64,000 bases of DNA from Glaciihabitans sp. dw_435 (lineage in GTDB: Bacteria > Actinomycetota > Actinomycetes > Actinomycetales > Microbacteriaceae): contig NZ_JAAVUZ010000001.1 of the NCBI RefSeq assembly GCF_018449675.1, forward strand, positions 372,001 to 436,000. The letters run 5' to 3'. The translations under genes and the position numbers were made by a program. Of this stretch, positions 26,108 through 35,252 are shown one piece after another; position 1 is the first letter of the stretch, and each line of letters begins with the position of its first letter. Below the pieces are notes generated by a model, which was not told where the DNA came from, searched no databases, and saw only the letters and a program-made list of their open reading frames with translations.

Positions 26108-27273
26108 TTGGGAACCTCCAGAACGACAGTGGTGCCGGCTCCGGGACTGGAGAAGAGACGGGCGTTGCCGCCGACCTCACGGAGACGGCCGACCACGGAT
26201 TCCTTGAACCCGAGTTTGTCTTCGTCGATGCCGGCCAGGTTGAAGCCGACGCCGGCGTCCGTCACCATGGCGCGCACGGTGGTGGCGTCATCCGTGATCG
26301 TCACGTGGGCCTCGGTCACGCCAGAGTGCCGTCGTACGTTTTCGAGGCACTCGGCAAGCGACAGCAGGAACGCATCCAGCACGTCGCTCGGCAACAGAAC
26401 CTGTCCCGTGCCGTGCCAGCTCACCTCCAGGCCCATCCGGCCGAAGCGCTGCTTGACGGACTCGAGGGTGGTGCCCAGCACGGTCTCCTCGACCGGTTCG
26501 AGGTTGTAGGTGCCCGAGGACTGGGGTGTCGGGGTCGCCCCCAGCCGCAGTTGTCGCAGGAGGCGCGCGTCATCCGCTGCCTGCTGCTGGAGGGCTGCCG
26601 GGGCGACCCCCACGCCGGAGTGGGCGAAGAGCGTCAGCGTGGCCAGCACCGTGTCGTGCAGAAGTCGCGCGGACTGGCGGCGCTGGGCCTCCGTCTCGCT
26701 AGCCTGACGTTCCGCACGGTGCGCCTTACCGATGCTGTAGATCCGTCGTGCCGCCCGGGGCACGCTGGCGGTCAGCCAGTAACTGAGGAAGCAGGCGATG
26801 GCCCACCCGAGCAGGACGGCCGTGGCGACGGCGGAAATCGTTCCCGGGTCCGCTCCCACCCGCTGGACGATGAGGGTGCCGGAGGCAGCACCGAAGCCGA
26901 GCAGGGCAAGGCGTACGACGCTGCTGGTGAGGACGAAGGCAAAGCTCGCAAGCCCGGCCCCGGCCAGGGGGGCGAGGGCCGCCGCGAGGGAGGGGGAGGG
27001 CGTGTCATAGGCAAATCGGGCCACGACGAGGACGACGGAGCCGGAGGCGATGCCGACCACTGGCCACCACAGGGAGGCGGTGCGGCCGACCATGATGTGG
27101 CTTCCGATCAGCACGATCACGAAGGGCAGGCATAGCAGGTAGGAGGTGAGGGGCAGCACTCCGGGCACGCTGATGCTGAGAAGGCCCGCGGCTGTTCCGC
27201 ACAGACCGAGAAGCCGGGCAGCGCGTTGCAGAAGGCGATCGCGCTCTTTGGCGATGAGATCCATGGTGATCAT
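26104..27273 (-). CDS. Sensor histidine kinase (HisKA_3/NarX-like)
   Basis: A 389-residue membrane kinase. About six hydrophobic helices (20-175) are followed by the dimerisation/phospho-accepting helix with ARLLHDTVLATLTLF (His206). The ATPase domain has N box LAECLENVRRHSG and G box VTDAGVGFNLAGI. The last residues (GTTVVLEVP) are typical of the fold. It has no extracellular sensor domain, so it probably senses something in or at the membrane. Start at MITMDLIAKERD; six further codons upstream are open. It probably phosphorylates one or both LuxR-type regulators that flank it. Confidence 0.87.
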   Translation of the reverse strand: MITMDLIAKERDRLLQRAARLLGLCGTAAGLLSISVPGVLPLTSYLLCLPFVIVLIGSHIMVGRTASLWWPVVGIASGSVVLVVARFAYDTPSPSLAAALAPLAGAGLASFAFVLTSSVVRLALLGFGAASGTLIVQRVGADPGTISAVATAVLLGWAIACFLSYWLTASVPRAARRIYSIGKAHRAERQASETEAQRRQSARLLHDTVLATLTLFAHSGVGVAPAALQQQAADDARLLRQLRLGATPTPQSSGTYNLEPVEETVLGTTLESVKQRFGRMGLEVSWHGTGQVLLPSDVLDAFLLSLAECLENVRRHSGVTEAHVTITDDATTVRAMVTDAGVGFNLAGIDEDKLGFKESVVGRLREVGGNARLFSSPGAGTTVVLEVPK

Positions 27274-27363
27274 ATGGTGCCAGATTGCCACCCCTAGTGG
27301 GGGTGACGCTCCGCTCGATCCCGCGCGATCTGCGGGGTAGGGTCGATTTGTCCAGAGGGGCGT

Positions 27364-27377
27364 ACTGAACTTTCAGT
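27364..27377. promoter_or_regulatory. Palindrome upstream of the histidine kinase
   Basis: ACTGAA-CT-TTCAGT is a perfect inverted repeat with a 2-base spacer, about 90 bp upstream of the kinase start. It is a candidate binding site for one of the two flanking response regulators. The intergenic region 27274-27541 also contains a short GGGGGTG/CACCCC dyad near 27285-27303. Confidence 0.45.
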
Positions 27378-27457
27378 GCCGTCACAGTTACGAAAATCGG
27401 GTTTTGTGTCCTAGCACTGGACCTGGATATCGCATCTCGCCCGAATTGAGATGCCCT

Positions 27458-27480
27458 GTCCGATTCGTCAGGAATCGGAC
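27458..27480 (-). terminator. Hairpin between the second regulator and the kinase
   Basis: GTCCGATTC and GAATCGGAC form a 9-bp perfect stem with a 5-base loop, about 60 bases after the end of the regulator at 27542-28213. No T-run follows on the minus strand. It is either a weak terminator separating the regulator from the kinase transcript or a processing or regulatory site. Confidence 0.45.
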
Positions 27481-27541
27481 TTGACCGGGGGGTCGGCTCG
27501 GGGTCGCAGGAGTACCTGTGGCCCCGGCTCCCGTTCCCGTT

Positions 27542-28213
27542 TTACTCGGGACTGAGCCAGCCCTCACGAATCCCGTGCCGCCGCAGCAGAATGCGCGTGC
27601 CCACGTCGATTCCAATGTCGCGATACTTGCGCCGGGCGCGCTTGATGTACGACTTGACGGTTTCCTCGGTCGTTGTCATGTCGACAGCGACCTCCTTGAT
27701 CGAGCGGCCGCCCGCGTACAGCACCAGCGCGCGGAGTTCCTGCTTGCCGAGTCCCGGGTCGGGTGCGGCCGTAAACTCCGTCAGCGCCGCAGTGAGCGCG
27801 GGGGACAGGTACCGCTGGTGAGCGGCGGCAGACCGGATTGCCACGAGCAGTTCCGACACCGACTCCGTCTTGGCCACAAACCCCAGAGCACCGGCCTGGA
27901 GGGCTGCGGTAATGGATGATGTGTCGGCGTGCCGGCTGATGACGACGGCGGCGGTGCCGATCGCGGCGAGAGAGCGGACCTTGGTGCCGACCGGAATTCC
28001 GTCTTCGAGACGAAGGTCGAGAACCACGACGTCCACGGGGAATTGGGCATGATTCAGAAGGGCACCCCACGTGGTTTCGCTTGCAACCACATCGATGCCC
28101 GTCTCTGGGCTATGCAATCCCGCGACCAGTCCGTCCAAAACCAGACGGTGATCGTCGACAAGTGCAACGCGAATAACCGGTACTGGTTCTTCGCGGGTGT
28201 TCGGTGGAGCCAT
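27542..28213 (-). CDS. NarL/LuxR-type response regulator (second of a paralogous pair)
   Basis: A 223-residue regulator with an N-terminal receiver domain (Asp20-Asp21; phospho-acceptor Asp66 in VVVLDLRLEDG; Lys in GFVAKTESV). Its C-terminal LuxR-type DNA-binding domain contains KQELRALVLYAGGRSIKEVAVDM and EETVKSYIKRARRKYRDIGIDVGTR. It parallels the regulator at 24069-24737 over its whole length. AGGGGGA lies six bases before the ATG. It precedes the kinase by about 270 bp, with palindromes and a hairpin between, so it may be transcribed separately. Confidence 0.88.
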   Translation of the reverse strand: MAPPNTREEPVPVIRVALVDDHRLVLDGLVAGLHSPETGIDVVASETTWGALLNHAQFPVDVVVLDLRLEDGIPVGTKVRSLAAIGTAAVVISRHADTSSITAALQAGALGFVAKTESVSELLVAIRSAAAHQRYLSPALTAALTEFTAAPDPGLGKQELRALVLYAGGRSIKEVAVDMTTTEETVKSYIKRARRKYRDIGIDVGTRILLRRHGIREGWLSPE

Positions 28214-28269
28214 GTATTTCCCCCTGTGAGCAATACTAGCGAATGGTGCTGGTAGTGCCGGGGTGGTTG

Positions 28270-29475
28270 TTACGGTTCGAAAAGTCGTCTAATCTCAGCC
28301 CCGACTAGGGCTTCTTCGATAAGAAAACCATCGTGCCCGTACTCGGATGAGATGACAACGGCCTCGCCGTTGTCGATGCTACCCGGCAGGTTCGCCGCGA
28401 TGATCTGCTGGTGCTCCACGGGGAACAGCCGATCGCTGTCGATGCCCAGAACGAGCGCCCGGGCGGTGGCCCGTCCCAGTGCGGGGATGACGCCGCCCCG
28501 GTCGCGACCGATGTCGTGGGAGTTCATCGCATCCATCAGCGTCACGTAGCTGTTGGCGTCGAAGCGCCGCGAGAACTTGTTCCCGTGGAAGTCGAGGTAG
28601 CTCTCCACGGCGTATCGTCCCCCTCCGCCCAGCGGAGTCACGCTGCTCTGCCAGCTGCGTTCGAACCTGTCATTGAGTTCGGTGGGGGATCGGTAGCTCA
28701 GGAGGGCCATGCGCCGCGCGAGTGCGAGCCCGCGGTGGGGCCCCTCGCCGTCCGGGGCGTCGTAGTAGTCGCCGTCCGCAAAGCGCGGGTCCATTCGGAT
28801 CGCCTCCGTCTGCACGGAGCCAAGGGCAATCTGGTCGGAGTTGCTCAGTTCGGGCGCCGCGAGGACGCCGACGCGCTCGACGCGCTCGGGATAGCCCACG
28901 GCCCACTCAAGCGCCTGCATGCCACCCATGGACCCACCGATGACACCTGCCCAGCGATGAATTCCGAGGGTGTCAGACAACTGCGCCTGTGCGGCGACCT
29001 GGTCGCGAATGGTGATGAAGGGGAATCGTGCTCCCCACTCCGCGCCGTCCGGCGCATACGACGACGGTCCCGTGCTGCCCTGGCACCCACCCAGCATGTT
29101 GGGCGCGACTACGAACCACTCGTTCGTATCGATCGCCAGTCCGGGTCCGACGATCCCGCCCCACCATCCGGCGGTCGGCTGGCCCGGTCCCGCCTCCCCG
29201 GTGAGGTGGCTGTCGCCGGTGAGGGCGTGCAGGACGAGCACGGCATTGCTGGCATCGGCGTTGAGTGTTCCGTGCGTCTCGTACGCAATGCGCACCGACG
29301 GGATCACGTCACCCCGCTCCAGCGTCAGCGCTCCGATGGACGCGAACACGCGATCCGCGACGGGGTCGCCGACGCGCCACGCGCCCGTGGCGGCCGGCTT
29401 GCCCAGAAGCGACCGTGCGTTCGCCTCGGTGATGAATGCGGATGGAACGGTGTCCTCGGGTGTCTGCCAATCCAT
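28270..29475 (-). CDS. metX: Homoserine O-acetyltransferase MetX
   Basis: An alpha/beta-hydrolase-fold enzyme that acetylates homoserine from acetyl-CoA as the first committed step of methionine synthesis. Nucleophile Ser182 in GGSMGGMQALEWA, acid Asp in GIDSDRLFPVEHQ and base His in EYGHDGFL form the catalytic triad. GGCQGSTGPSSY is also typical. Length 401 is normal. It follows metY on the same strand with a 43-bp gap and is presumably co-transcribed. Some homologues use succinyl-CoA; the sequence alone does not settle this fully, though the pairing with metY favours acetyl. Confidence 0.92.
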   Translation of the reverse strand: MDWQTPEDTVPSAFITEANARSLLGKPAATGAWRVGDPVADRVFASIGALTLERGDVIPSVRIAYETHGTLNADASNAVLVLHALTGDSHLTGEAGPGQPTAGWWGGIVGPGLAIDTNEWFVVAPNMLGGCQGSTGPSSYAPDGAEWGARFPFITIRDQVAAQAQLSDTLGIHRWAGVIGGSMGGMQALEWAVGYPERVERVGVLAAPELSNSDQIALGSVQTEAIRMDPRFADGDYYDAPDGEGPHRGLALARRMALLSYRSPTELNDRFERSWQSSVTPLGGGGRYAVESYLDFHGNKFSRRFDANSYVTLMDAMNSHDIGRDRGGVIPALGRATARALVLGIDSDRLFPVEHQQIIAANLPGSIDNGEAVVISSEYGHDGFLIEEALVGAEIRRLFEP

Positions 29476-29518
29476 GGTCTGCCCAGTATCGACGAACGAG
29501 CGATTGGACGGCGCTTTA

Positions 29519-30835
29519 TTACGCCGTTCGTCGCACTCCGGATGCCTCCCTCGCGGCTGCGAGCCCCGCGGTCAGGTCCGCAAGAATGTCGTCGATGTTC
29601 TCGATGCCGACGGACAGGCGCACGAGTCCCGGCGTCACACCACTGGTGAGTTGCTGGTCGGGCGTCAATTGCGAGTGCGTGGTCGAGGCGGGGTGGATGA
29701 TCAGACTCCGCACATCGCCGATGTTGGCGACATGGCTGAACAGCGTGACACTGTCGACCAGGGCTCGACCGGCGTCGACTCCGCCCTTCAGCTCGAACGA
29801 CAGGACACCACCGACACCCTTCGGCGCGTACCGGTTGGCTGCGGAGTACCAGGGGCTCGAGGGGAGTCCGGAGTAGTTGACCGACGCGATGTCGTCATGA
29901 TTCTCGAGGAACTCGGCAACCGCCTGCGCGTTGGCGACGTGCCGTTCCACGCGAAGGCTGAGCGTCTCGATGCCCTGGATGAGTTGCCACGCACTGGCGG
30001 GGGAGATCGCAGACCCGATGTCGCGCAACAACTGCACGCGCGCCTTGATGACGTAGGCGATGGCGTCGCCAAGGACCGTGGTGTAGCTGGCGCCGTGATA
30101 GCTCGGGTCGGGTTCCGTCAGCCCGGGGAACTTCTCGACGTTCTCACTCCACGCGAACCTGCCGCCGTCGACGATGACGCCCGCGATGACGGTGCCGTGG
30201 CCTCCGAGGTACTTCGTTGCCGAGTGCACGACGATGTCGGCGCCGTGCTCGAAGGGACGGATGAGGTAAGGGGTCGCGATCGTGTTGTCAACGATCAGGG
30301 GGATGCCATGGGCATGGGCGACATCGGAAACGAGCGCGATATCGAGGATGTTGATCTTCGGATTTCCGATGGTCTCCGCGAACAGCAGTTTGGTGGTGGG
30401 GCGGATGGCTCGTGCCCACTCATCCGCGTCGTCCTGATCCTCGACGAACGTGGTCTCGATGCCGAGCTTTGCGAGGGTGTACTTGAACAGGTTGTAGGTG
30501 CCGCCGTAGATGGACGCGGAAGACACGATGTGGTCGCCAGCCTGGGCGATGTTGAGCACGGCCAGCGTCGTCGCTGACTGCCCCGACGACACCACGAGTG
30601 CGGCCGATCCGCCTTCCAGCGCGGCAATGCGCTGTTCGGCGACGTCCTGGGTGGGGTTCTGGATGCGCGTGTAGATGTTGCCGAATTCGGCGAGTGCGAA
30701 CAGGTTCTGGGCGTGCTCGGAGCTGTTGAACACGTAGGACGTGGTCTGGTAAATCGGTGTTGCTCGTGCATTGGTCGCGGTGTCGGGTGCCGCGCCGGAG
30801 TGGATCTGCTTGGTCTCGAACTTCCAGTCACTCAT
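29519..30835 (-). CDS. metY: O-acetylhomoserine sulfhydrylase MetY
   Basis: A PLP-dependent Cys/Met-metabolism enzyme that makes homocysteine from O-acetylhomoserine and sulfide. The cofactor lysine is Lys208 in [11 protein letters not shown]. The N-terminal [28 protein letters not shown] and [10 protein letters not shown] stretches are typical of the 430-residue MetY class (438 here). GGAGA is five bases before ATG. The 165-bp gap to the divergent PadR gene shows no riboswitch fold that I recognise. A TTGACG on the minus strand could be its -35. Confidence 0.93.
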   Translation of the reverse strand: MSDWKFETKQIHSGAAPDTATNARATPIYQTTSYVFNSSEHAQNLFALAEFGNIYTRIQNPTQDVAEQRIAALEGGSAALVVSSGQSATTLAVLNIAQAGDHIVSSASIYGGTYNLFKYTLAKLGIETTFVEDQDDADEWARAIRPTTKLLFAETIGNPKINILDIALVSDVAHAHGIPLIVDNTIATPYLIRPFEHGADIVVHSATKYLGGHGTVIAGVIVDGGRFAWSENVEKFPGLTEPDPSYHGASYTTVLGDAIAYVIKARVQLLRDIGSAISPASAWQLIQGIETLSLRVERHVANAQAVAEFLENHDDIASVNYSGLPSSPWYSAANRYAPKGVGGVLSFELKGGVDAGRALVDSVTLFSHVANIGDVRSLIIHPASTTHSQLTPDQQLTSGVTPGLVRLSVGIENIDDILADLTAGLAAAREASGVRRTA

Positions 30836-30975
30836 GAGTTCTCCAAAGAACGGTGGTGAGCGGACGACTGCCCACTCGAGAAGCGACTATAGGAACCTCT
30901 CCGGGGCCCGGCAATGGGTGCCGACACACAAGGTAATCGGGCGACTTTCGGCGTCAAATCGGGAGTTGACGCGCG

Positions 30976-30999
30976 GGACTACTCGTGCGAGAGTAGTCC
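30976..30999 (+). promoter_or_regulatory. PadR operator overlapping the start region
   Basis: GGACTACTC-GTGCGA-GAGTAGTCC is a perfect 9-6-9 inverted repeat whose last base lies one base before the padR start codon (31001). A dimeric regulator bound here would block both initiation of transcription and access to the start. It is the likely autoregulatory site for the padR-efflux operon. Confidence 0.75.
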
Positions 31000-31000
31000 G

Positions 31001-31567
31001 ATGTCATCCATCCGTCTGTTCATTTTGGGCACGCTCGACGAGCGCGGTCCGATGCACGGGCACCAGCTCCGCCTGCTGGCGGAGGAGGAGCACGTGCACC
31101 TGTGGACCGATATCACGGTGGGAGCCGTGTACGGGGCGATCAAGCGCCTCGCCACGGAGGGTCTCATCGAGAGTGTTCGCACCGAGCGTGAGGGCAGTTA
31201 TCCCGAGCGTCACGTGTATGGAATCACCGGAGAGGGTCGTACGGCACTGTCGGTGCTCCGGTTCAGCGGGCTGCGGGAGATCGTCGTGAAACCCGATCCG
31301 TTCGACCTCGCCATGACCCGGCTCGACCCCGATCTGCTCGACCGTCTGCCGGCAACCATCACCGCACGGATCACCGGCCTCCGCTCGATGCTCGTTGAGT
31401 CGGAGAACCAGAATGCCGATGCTGACCCTTATCTGACCATCTCGGAGCGATTCGTCATGAAGCACAAGGCGAGCCGGCTGCGCGCCGAGATCGCCTGGCA
31501 CGAAGAGCTCCTCGCCGAACTTCCCCACATCATTGCCGACGAGTCGGCCCGAAAGGAACCTTCCTAA
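31001..31567 (+). CDS. PadR-family transcriptional regulator
   Basis: A 188-residue regulator with the winged helix of PadR proteins: SIRLFILGTLDERGPMHGHQ, TVGAVYGAIKRLATEGLIES and a wing containing YPERHVYGITGEGR. The longer C-terminal helical part (about 100-185) is the dimerisation domain. ATG 31001 directly follows a strong inverted repeat and has no ribosome binding site, so the message may be leaderless. The stop codon shares one base (TAATG) with the next gene, a DHA2 pump. It is expected to repress the operon until a drug or toxic compound binds. Confidence 0.9.
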   Translation: MSSIRLFILGTLDERGPMHGHQLRLLAEEEHVHLWTDITVGAVYGAIKRLATEGLIESVRTEREGSYPERHVYGITGEGRTALSVLRFSGLREIVVKPDPFDLAMTRLDPDLLDRLPATITARITGLRSMLVESENQNADADPYLTISERFVMKHKASRLRAEIAWHEELLAELPHIIADESARKEPS

Positions 31568-33045
31568 TGTCTGAAACTCTCGCGGCGCCTACCGGCGCCC
31601 CGGCGATACCCCGCCGTGCCTGGCAGGCGCTCATTGTGCTGCTCGCCGGGATGTTCATCGCGCTCCTCGACACCACCATCGTCAACGTTGCGCTTCCCAG
31701 CATTCGCCAGAGTCTCGACGCGTCGGAGGCGACGCTGTCGTGGATCATCTCCGGTTACGCGCTGGCCTTCGGCCTCGCCCTGATCCCGGCTGGCCGCCTC
31801 GGCGACCGCATCGGGCACAAGTGGGTGTTCTTCACCGGGCTCGCCCTGTTCACGGCCGCAAGCCTCGCCTGCGGTCTTGCCCAGAACGACCTCCAGCTCA
31901 TCATCGCGCGGGTGGTGCAGGGCCTCGCCGGTGGAATCTTCGTGCCGGCGGTGACGGCGTTCATTCAGTTGCTCTTCCCCGCGCAGTCCCGCGGCAAGGC
32001 ATTCGCCATCATGGGGGCGACCATCGGTGTCTCCTCTGCGCTCGGCCCCATCGTCGGTGGCCTCATCATTCAGGCATTCGGTGAGACCGACGGATGGCGT
32101 CTCGTGTTCGGCGTCAACCTGCCGATCGGCATCATCGCGCTGATCGCCGCCGCCCTGCTGCTGCCGAACGGGGACGACGTCAAGGGCGCAAAGGACACCA
32201 GGTCCGGCATCGACCTCTTTGGGCTGCTGTTGCTGTCCGCCGGACTCGTCGCGCTGCTCGTTCCCCTCATCGAGGGCGAAGATCAGGGATGGCCGCTGTG
32301 GACGTACCTCACCCTCGTCGCGGGCGCCGTTCTGATCGTGCTGTTCGCCCTGTGGGAGATCTCGTACACCAAGCGGGGCAAGAGCCCACTCGTGCCGCCG
32401 CACCTGTTCAGCCACCCCGCCTTCACCGGTGGAACGATCCTCGCCCTCGTCTACTTCGCCGCCTTCACCAGCATCTTCTTCACAATCTCGATCCTCTGGC
32501 AGACGGGACTCGGCCACACGGCGCTCGAGTCCGGTCTGGTGTCGATTCCGTTCGCGATCGGCTCGATCGTGGGGTCGTCGCAGAGCAACCGCCTGGCGGA
32601 GAAGCTCGGCCGCGGGGTGCTGCTGATCGGTGTTGTGCTGTTGACCGCCGGCCTCGTTGCCGTGTTCCTCATCTTCCTGAACGTGCCCGCCGCGGACCTC
32701 ACCAACTGGGCGCTGCTGCTGCCGCTGCTGGTTGCGGGCCTCGGTAACGGCCTGTTCATCGCTCCGAACGCGCAGTTCATCGTCGCGACCGTCGACCGCT
32801 CCGAGGCGGGCGGCGCCAGCGGCGTGATCGGCGTCATGCAGCGCATCGGCAGCGCCGTCGGCATCGCTGTCGTCGGAAGCGTGTTGTTCGGCCAGCTCGC
32901 TGCTGCCTCGATCCGCAGTGCAGCCGACGTGCCGCAGGCATTCGTCGACGCGTCGACCTGGGCCATCGGACTGAGCTCCGCGCTGAGCATCGTGGCGGTC
33001 CTCCTCGTGTTCGCCCTGCCGAAGCGGGTCAAGAACGGGCACTAG
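31567..33045 (+). CDS. DHA2-type MFS efflux transporter
   Basis: A 492-residue, 14-helix drug:H+ antiporter. TM1 carries LLDTTIVNVALPSI, the loop 2-3 motif is GRLGDRIGHKWVF, TM4 has RVVQGLAGGIFVPAV and TM5 motif C is SSALGPIVGGLIIQ. It is translationally coupled to the PadR gene (TAATG) and differs clearly from the other DHA2 pump at 858-2276. The substrate is probably a hydrophobic antimicrobial, not further defined. Confidence 0.92.
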   Translation: MSETLAAPTGAPAIPRRAWQALIVLLAGMFIALLDTTIVNVALPSIRQSLDASEATLSWIISGYALAFGLALIPAGRLGDRIGHKWVFFTGLALFTAASLACGLAQNDLQLIIARVVQGLAGGIFVPAVTAFIQLLFPAQSRGKAFAIMGATIGVSSALGPIVGGLIIQAFGETDGWRLVFGVNLPIGIIALIAAALLLPNGDDVKGAKDTRSGIDLFGLLLLSAGLVALLVPLIEGEDQGWPLWTYLTLVAGAVLIVLFALWEISYTKRGKSPLVPPHLFSHPAFTGGTILALVYFAAFTSIFFTISILWQTGLGHTALESGLVSIPFAIGSIVGSSQSNRLAEKLGRGVLLIGVVLLTAGLVAVFLIFLNVPAADLTNWALLLPLLVAGLGNGLFIAPNAQFIVATVDRSEAGGASGVIGVMQRIGSAVGIAVVGSVLFGQLAAASIRSAADVPQAFVDASTWAIGLSSALSIVAVLLVFALPKRVKNGH

Positions 33046-33080
33046 CTGAACTCGGACGACCGCACCCGGTCGCACCCACC

Positions 33081-33116
33081 AATCGCGCCGTGATCCTTCC
33101 GGATCACGGCGCGATT
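33081..33116 (+). terminator. Hairpin after the padR-efflux operon
   Basis: AATCGCGCCGTGATCC, loop TTCC, and the exact 16-base complement form a strong stem-loop 36 bases after the pump stop codon. The downstream tail (GTCGTATCG) has no T-run. It probably acts as terminator before the SDR gene's own promoter. Confidence 0.75.
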
Positions 33117-33194
33117 GTCGTATCGCCGCTGGGCCGGGACAGCGCGCAACGCGTGCTGTCGGGAGCCCCGTCGCAGTCCGATACGGTTGCTTCC

Positions 33195-33971
33195 ATGGTG
33201 AACAAGCGCGTAGTAGTGACCGGAGCGAGCTCAGGAATCGGAGCGGCGACCGTGCGGCTATTCCGCGAACGCGGATGGGACGTCGTGGGAGTCGCCCGCC
33301 GCGAAGAGAAGCTGGCCGCGCTCGCCGAGGAAACCGGGTGCAGCTACTTCGTCGCCGACCTCACCAGCGCCGACGACGTCACCGCACTGGCGGAACACCT
33401 GACGGCTACCGGACCCCTGCACGCCCTCGTCAACAACGCGGGCGGCGCCGTCGGGCTCGCCTCGGTCGAGGACGGCAATCCCGACGACTGGCGCTGGATG
33501 TTTGAGATCAACGTCATCGCCGTGCAGCGCGTGACCAGCGCCCTCCTTCCCCTGCTGCGCGCGAGCTCGCTCGACGCCGGCAGCGCCGACATTCTCACCG
33601 TCACCTCCACCGCGGGCCACATCGCCTACGAAGGCGGAGGCGGATACAACGCCGCGAAGTTCGCCGCACGGGCGCTCGTCGCGGTGCTTCGTCTGGAGCT
33701 CTCCGGCGAACCGATCCGCGTGATCGAGATCGCTCCCGGAATGGTCAAGACCGAAGAGTTCTCGCTGGTGCGCTTCGGGGGCGACCAGGCCAAGGCCGAC
33801 GCGGTGTACGCCGGCGTGGAACATCCGCTTCTTGCCTCCGACATCGCGGAGACGATCGTGCACTCGATCGAGCTGCCCGCGCACGTGAACCTCGACCTCG
33901 TCACCATCAAGCCGGTGGCGCAGGCGGCCGCCCACAAGGTCGCGCGCGGAGTGCTCACACCGAAGCTGTAA
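33195..33971 (+). CDS. Short-chain dehydrogenase/reductase (YdfG-like)
   Basis: A 258-residue Rossmann-fold NAD(P)-dependent oxidoreductase. TGASSGIGAATVRLF is the cofactor motif and NNAGG the structural motif. The catalytic Ser (TSTAGH) and Tyr-x3-Lys (YNAAK) are present, and IEIAPGMVKTEEF follows. It resembles the serine/3-hydroxy-acid dehydrogenase (YdfG) group. ATG 33195 is preferred over the upstream in-frame start: TACGGT lies seven bases before it and there is no ribosome binding site. Followed by an unrelated phosphoribosyltransferase gene with its own -10 box. Confidence 0.85.
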   Translation: MVNKRVVVTGASSGIGAATVRLFRERGWDVVGVARREEKLAALAEETGCSYFVADLTSADDVTALAEHLTATGPLHALVNNAGGAVGLASVEDGNPDDWRWMFEINVIAVQRVTSALLPLLRASSLDAGSADILTVTSTAGHIAYEGGGGYNAAKFAARALVAVLRLELSGEPIRVIEIAPGMVKTEEFSLVRFGGDQAKADAVYAGVEHPLLASDIAETIVHSIELPAHVNLDLVTIKPVAQAAAHKVARGVLTPKL

Positions 33972-34006
33972 CAATCGGGGTGTAATTGCCCGATACCGTT
34001 GTCTCC

Positions 34007-34528
34007 ATGGGAAGCGCAGCTGACACGACGGCCAATACCGAGAACTCCGAGGAAATCGAGAAGGAGGTGCTCGGCTGGCTCGAGTTTGGTGAAGCCGCCC
34101 GACATCTCGCCCGCGATGTAGCCCAGAGCGACTTCGATCCGGAGGTGGTCATCGCGATCGCCCGGGGCGGGCTCCTGCTCGCCGGCGCGATCGCGTACGC
34201 CCTCGACGTGAAGAGCTGTGGCGCGCTGAACGTGGAGTTCTACTCCGGCGTCAACGAGCGGCTCCCCGCGCCCATCATGCTGCCGCCGATGCTCGATGAG
34301 CCCTCGCTCTCGGGCAAGCGCGTGCTGCTGGTCGACGACGTGTCCGACTCCGGCCGCACCCTCGCGATGGTCGTGCAGTTGCTGCGCGCCGCGGGTGCCG
34401 ATGTGCGCAGCGTCTGCCTGTACTCCAAGCCCGGAACGGCGCAGGAGCCCGACTTCACCTGGCGCCGTACCTCGCGCTGGATCGCGTTCCCCTGGTCCTC
34501 CCTTCCCCCGGTGACCGCAGAAGTATGA
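34007..34528 (+). CDS. Phosphoribosyltransferase-domain protein
   Basis: A 173-residue type I PRTase. The PRPP-binding motif RVLLVDDVSDSGRTLAMV and an upstream IAIARGGLLLAGAIAYAL are clear. The hood region is short, as in xanthine/hypoxanthine-type salvage enzymes. The purine acted on cannot be decided, and related actinobacterial proteins are only called phosphoribosyltransferase. TACCGT is seven bases before ATG 34007 (leaderless style). Its stop overlaps the next gene by 4 bp. Confidence 0.85.
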   Translation: MGSAADTTANTENSEEIEKEVLGWLEFGEAARHLARDVAQSDFDPEVVIAIARGGLLLAGAIAYALDVKSCGALNVEFYSGVNERLPAPIMLPPMLDEPSLSGKRVLLVDDVSDSGRTLAMVVQLLRAAGADVRSVCLYSKPGTAQEPDFTWRRTSRWIAFPWSSLPPVTAEV

Positions 34529-35238
34529 GCATCCATCTCGCCGGTGGCGGCTGGTCCGTCCCGCTTTTTCAGAACTTCGTCACGGAAACCCAGTCACGGG
34601 CCGCGGGCGCTGCCCGGGTCATCCCGCGCATTGGCGTTCTGTTACTTGCGGATGACCCGGCCGCGGGTCTCGACAAGAGTGCGCAGTTCTCGGCCATGCT
34701 CACCGGCATCGCCGCCTGTGACCCGATCATCACCGTCATCACCGATGGCGCGGAGGCCACGTCATCGCTGCTCTCGGACATCGATGGCCTGCTCATCGGC
34801 GGGGGAGTGACGCCCGACTATCTCGAGGCGGTCATCCCGATCGTCGAGGAGATTCGTCTGCTGGTCGGCGATGGCCTTCCCTACCTCGGGTTCTCTGCCG
34901 GTGCGGCGATCGCGGCCGATGAGTCCATCGTCGGTGGTTGGAAGATCGGCGACGTGCCCGTGGGATCCGAGGAGATTGGCGAGGGCCTCGAGGAGGTCAC
35001 CGTGGTCGCCGGTCTCGGGCTCGTCGACCTCGCCGTCGACGTGCACGCGGCCCAGTGGGGCACGCTCGCCCGCCTGATCGCGGCCACCGAGGCGGGACTC
35101 GTTGCCGGCGGCGTCGCGATCGACGAGGACACCGTGCTGATCGTGGGCGAGGGCGACCTCCGGGTCGAGGGCATCGGCAGCGTGTGGCGGGTCACCCCGC
35201 ACGATGACGGCATTCTCGTGAGCACGCTCGGCGCGTAG
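34525..35238 (+). CDS. Peptidase S51-like / class I glutamine-amidotransferase-like protein
   Basis: A 237-residue protein with an alpha/beta fold. The nucleophile elbow [11 protein letters not shown] (Ser) fits dipeptidase E/cyanophycinase-type serine peptidases. An early [13 protein letters not shown] and a central [15 protein letters not shown] are typical. Cyanophycinase substrates are unlikely here; small peptides are more plausible, and the function is not established. It is coupled by an ATGA overlap to the phosphoribosyltransferase, a pairing that suggests a common but unknown pathway. Confidence 0.7.
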   Translation: MSIHLAGGGWSVPLFQNFVTETQSRAAGAARVIPRIGVLLLADDPAAGLDKSAQFSAMLTGIAACDPIITVITDGAEATSSLLSDIDGLLIGGGVTPDYLEAVIPIVEEIRLLVGDGLPYLGFSAGAAIAADESIVGGWKIGDVPVGSEEIGEGLEEVTVVAGLGLVDLAVDVHAAQWGTLARLIAATEAGLVAGGVAIDEDTVLIVGEGDLRVEGIGSVWRVTPHDDGILVSTLGA

Positions 35239-35252
35239 GACGACACCCTCCG

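Noticed and set aside
30836-31000. Possible SAM-type riboswitch upstream of metY
   Set aside because: I looked for the SAM-I, SAM-II and SAM-IV patterns in the 165-bp leader and found only a short 5-bp stem (CGGCA...TGCCG). A covariance-model search would decide.
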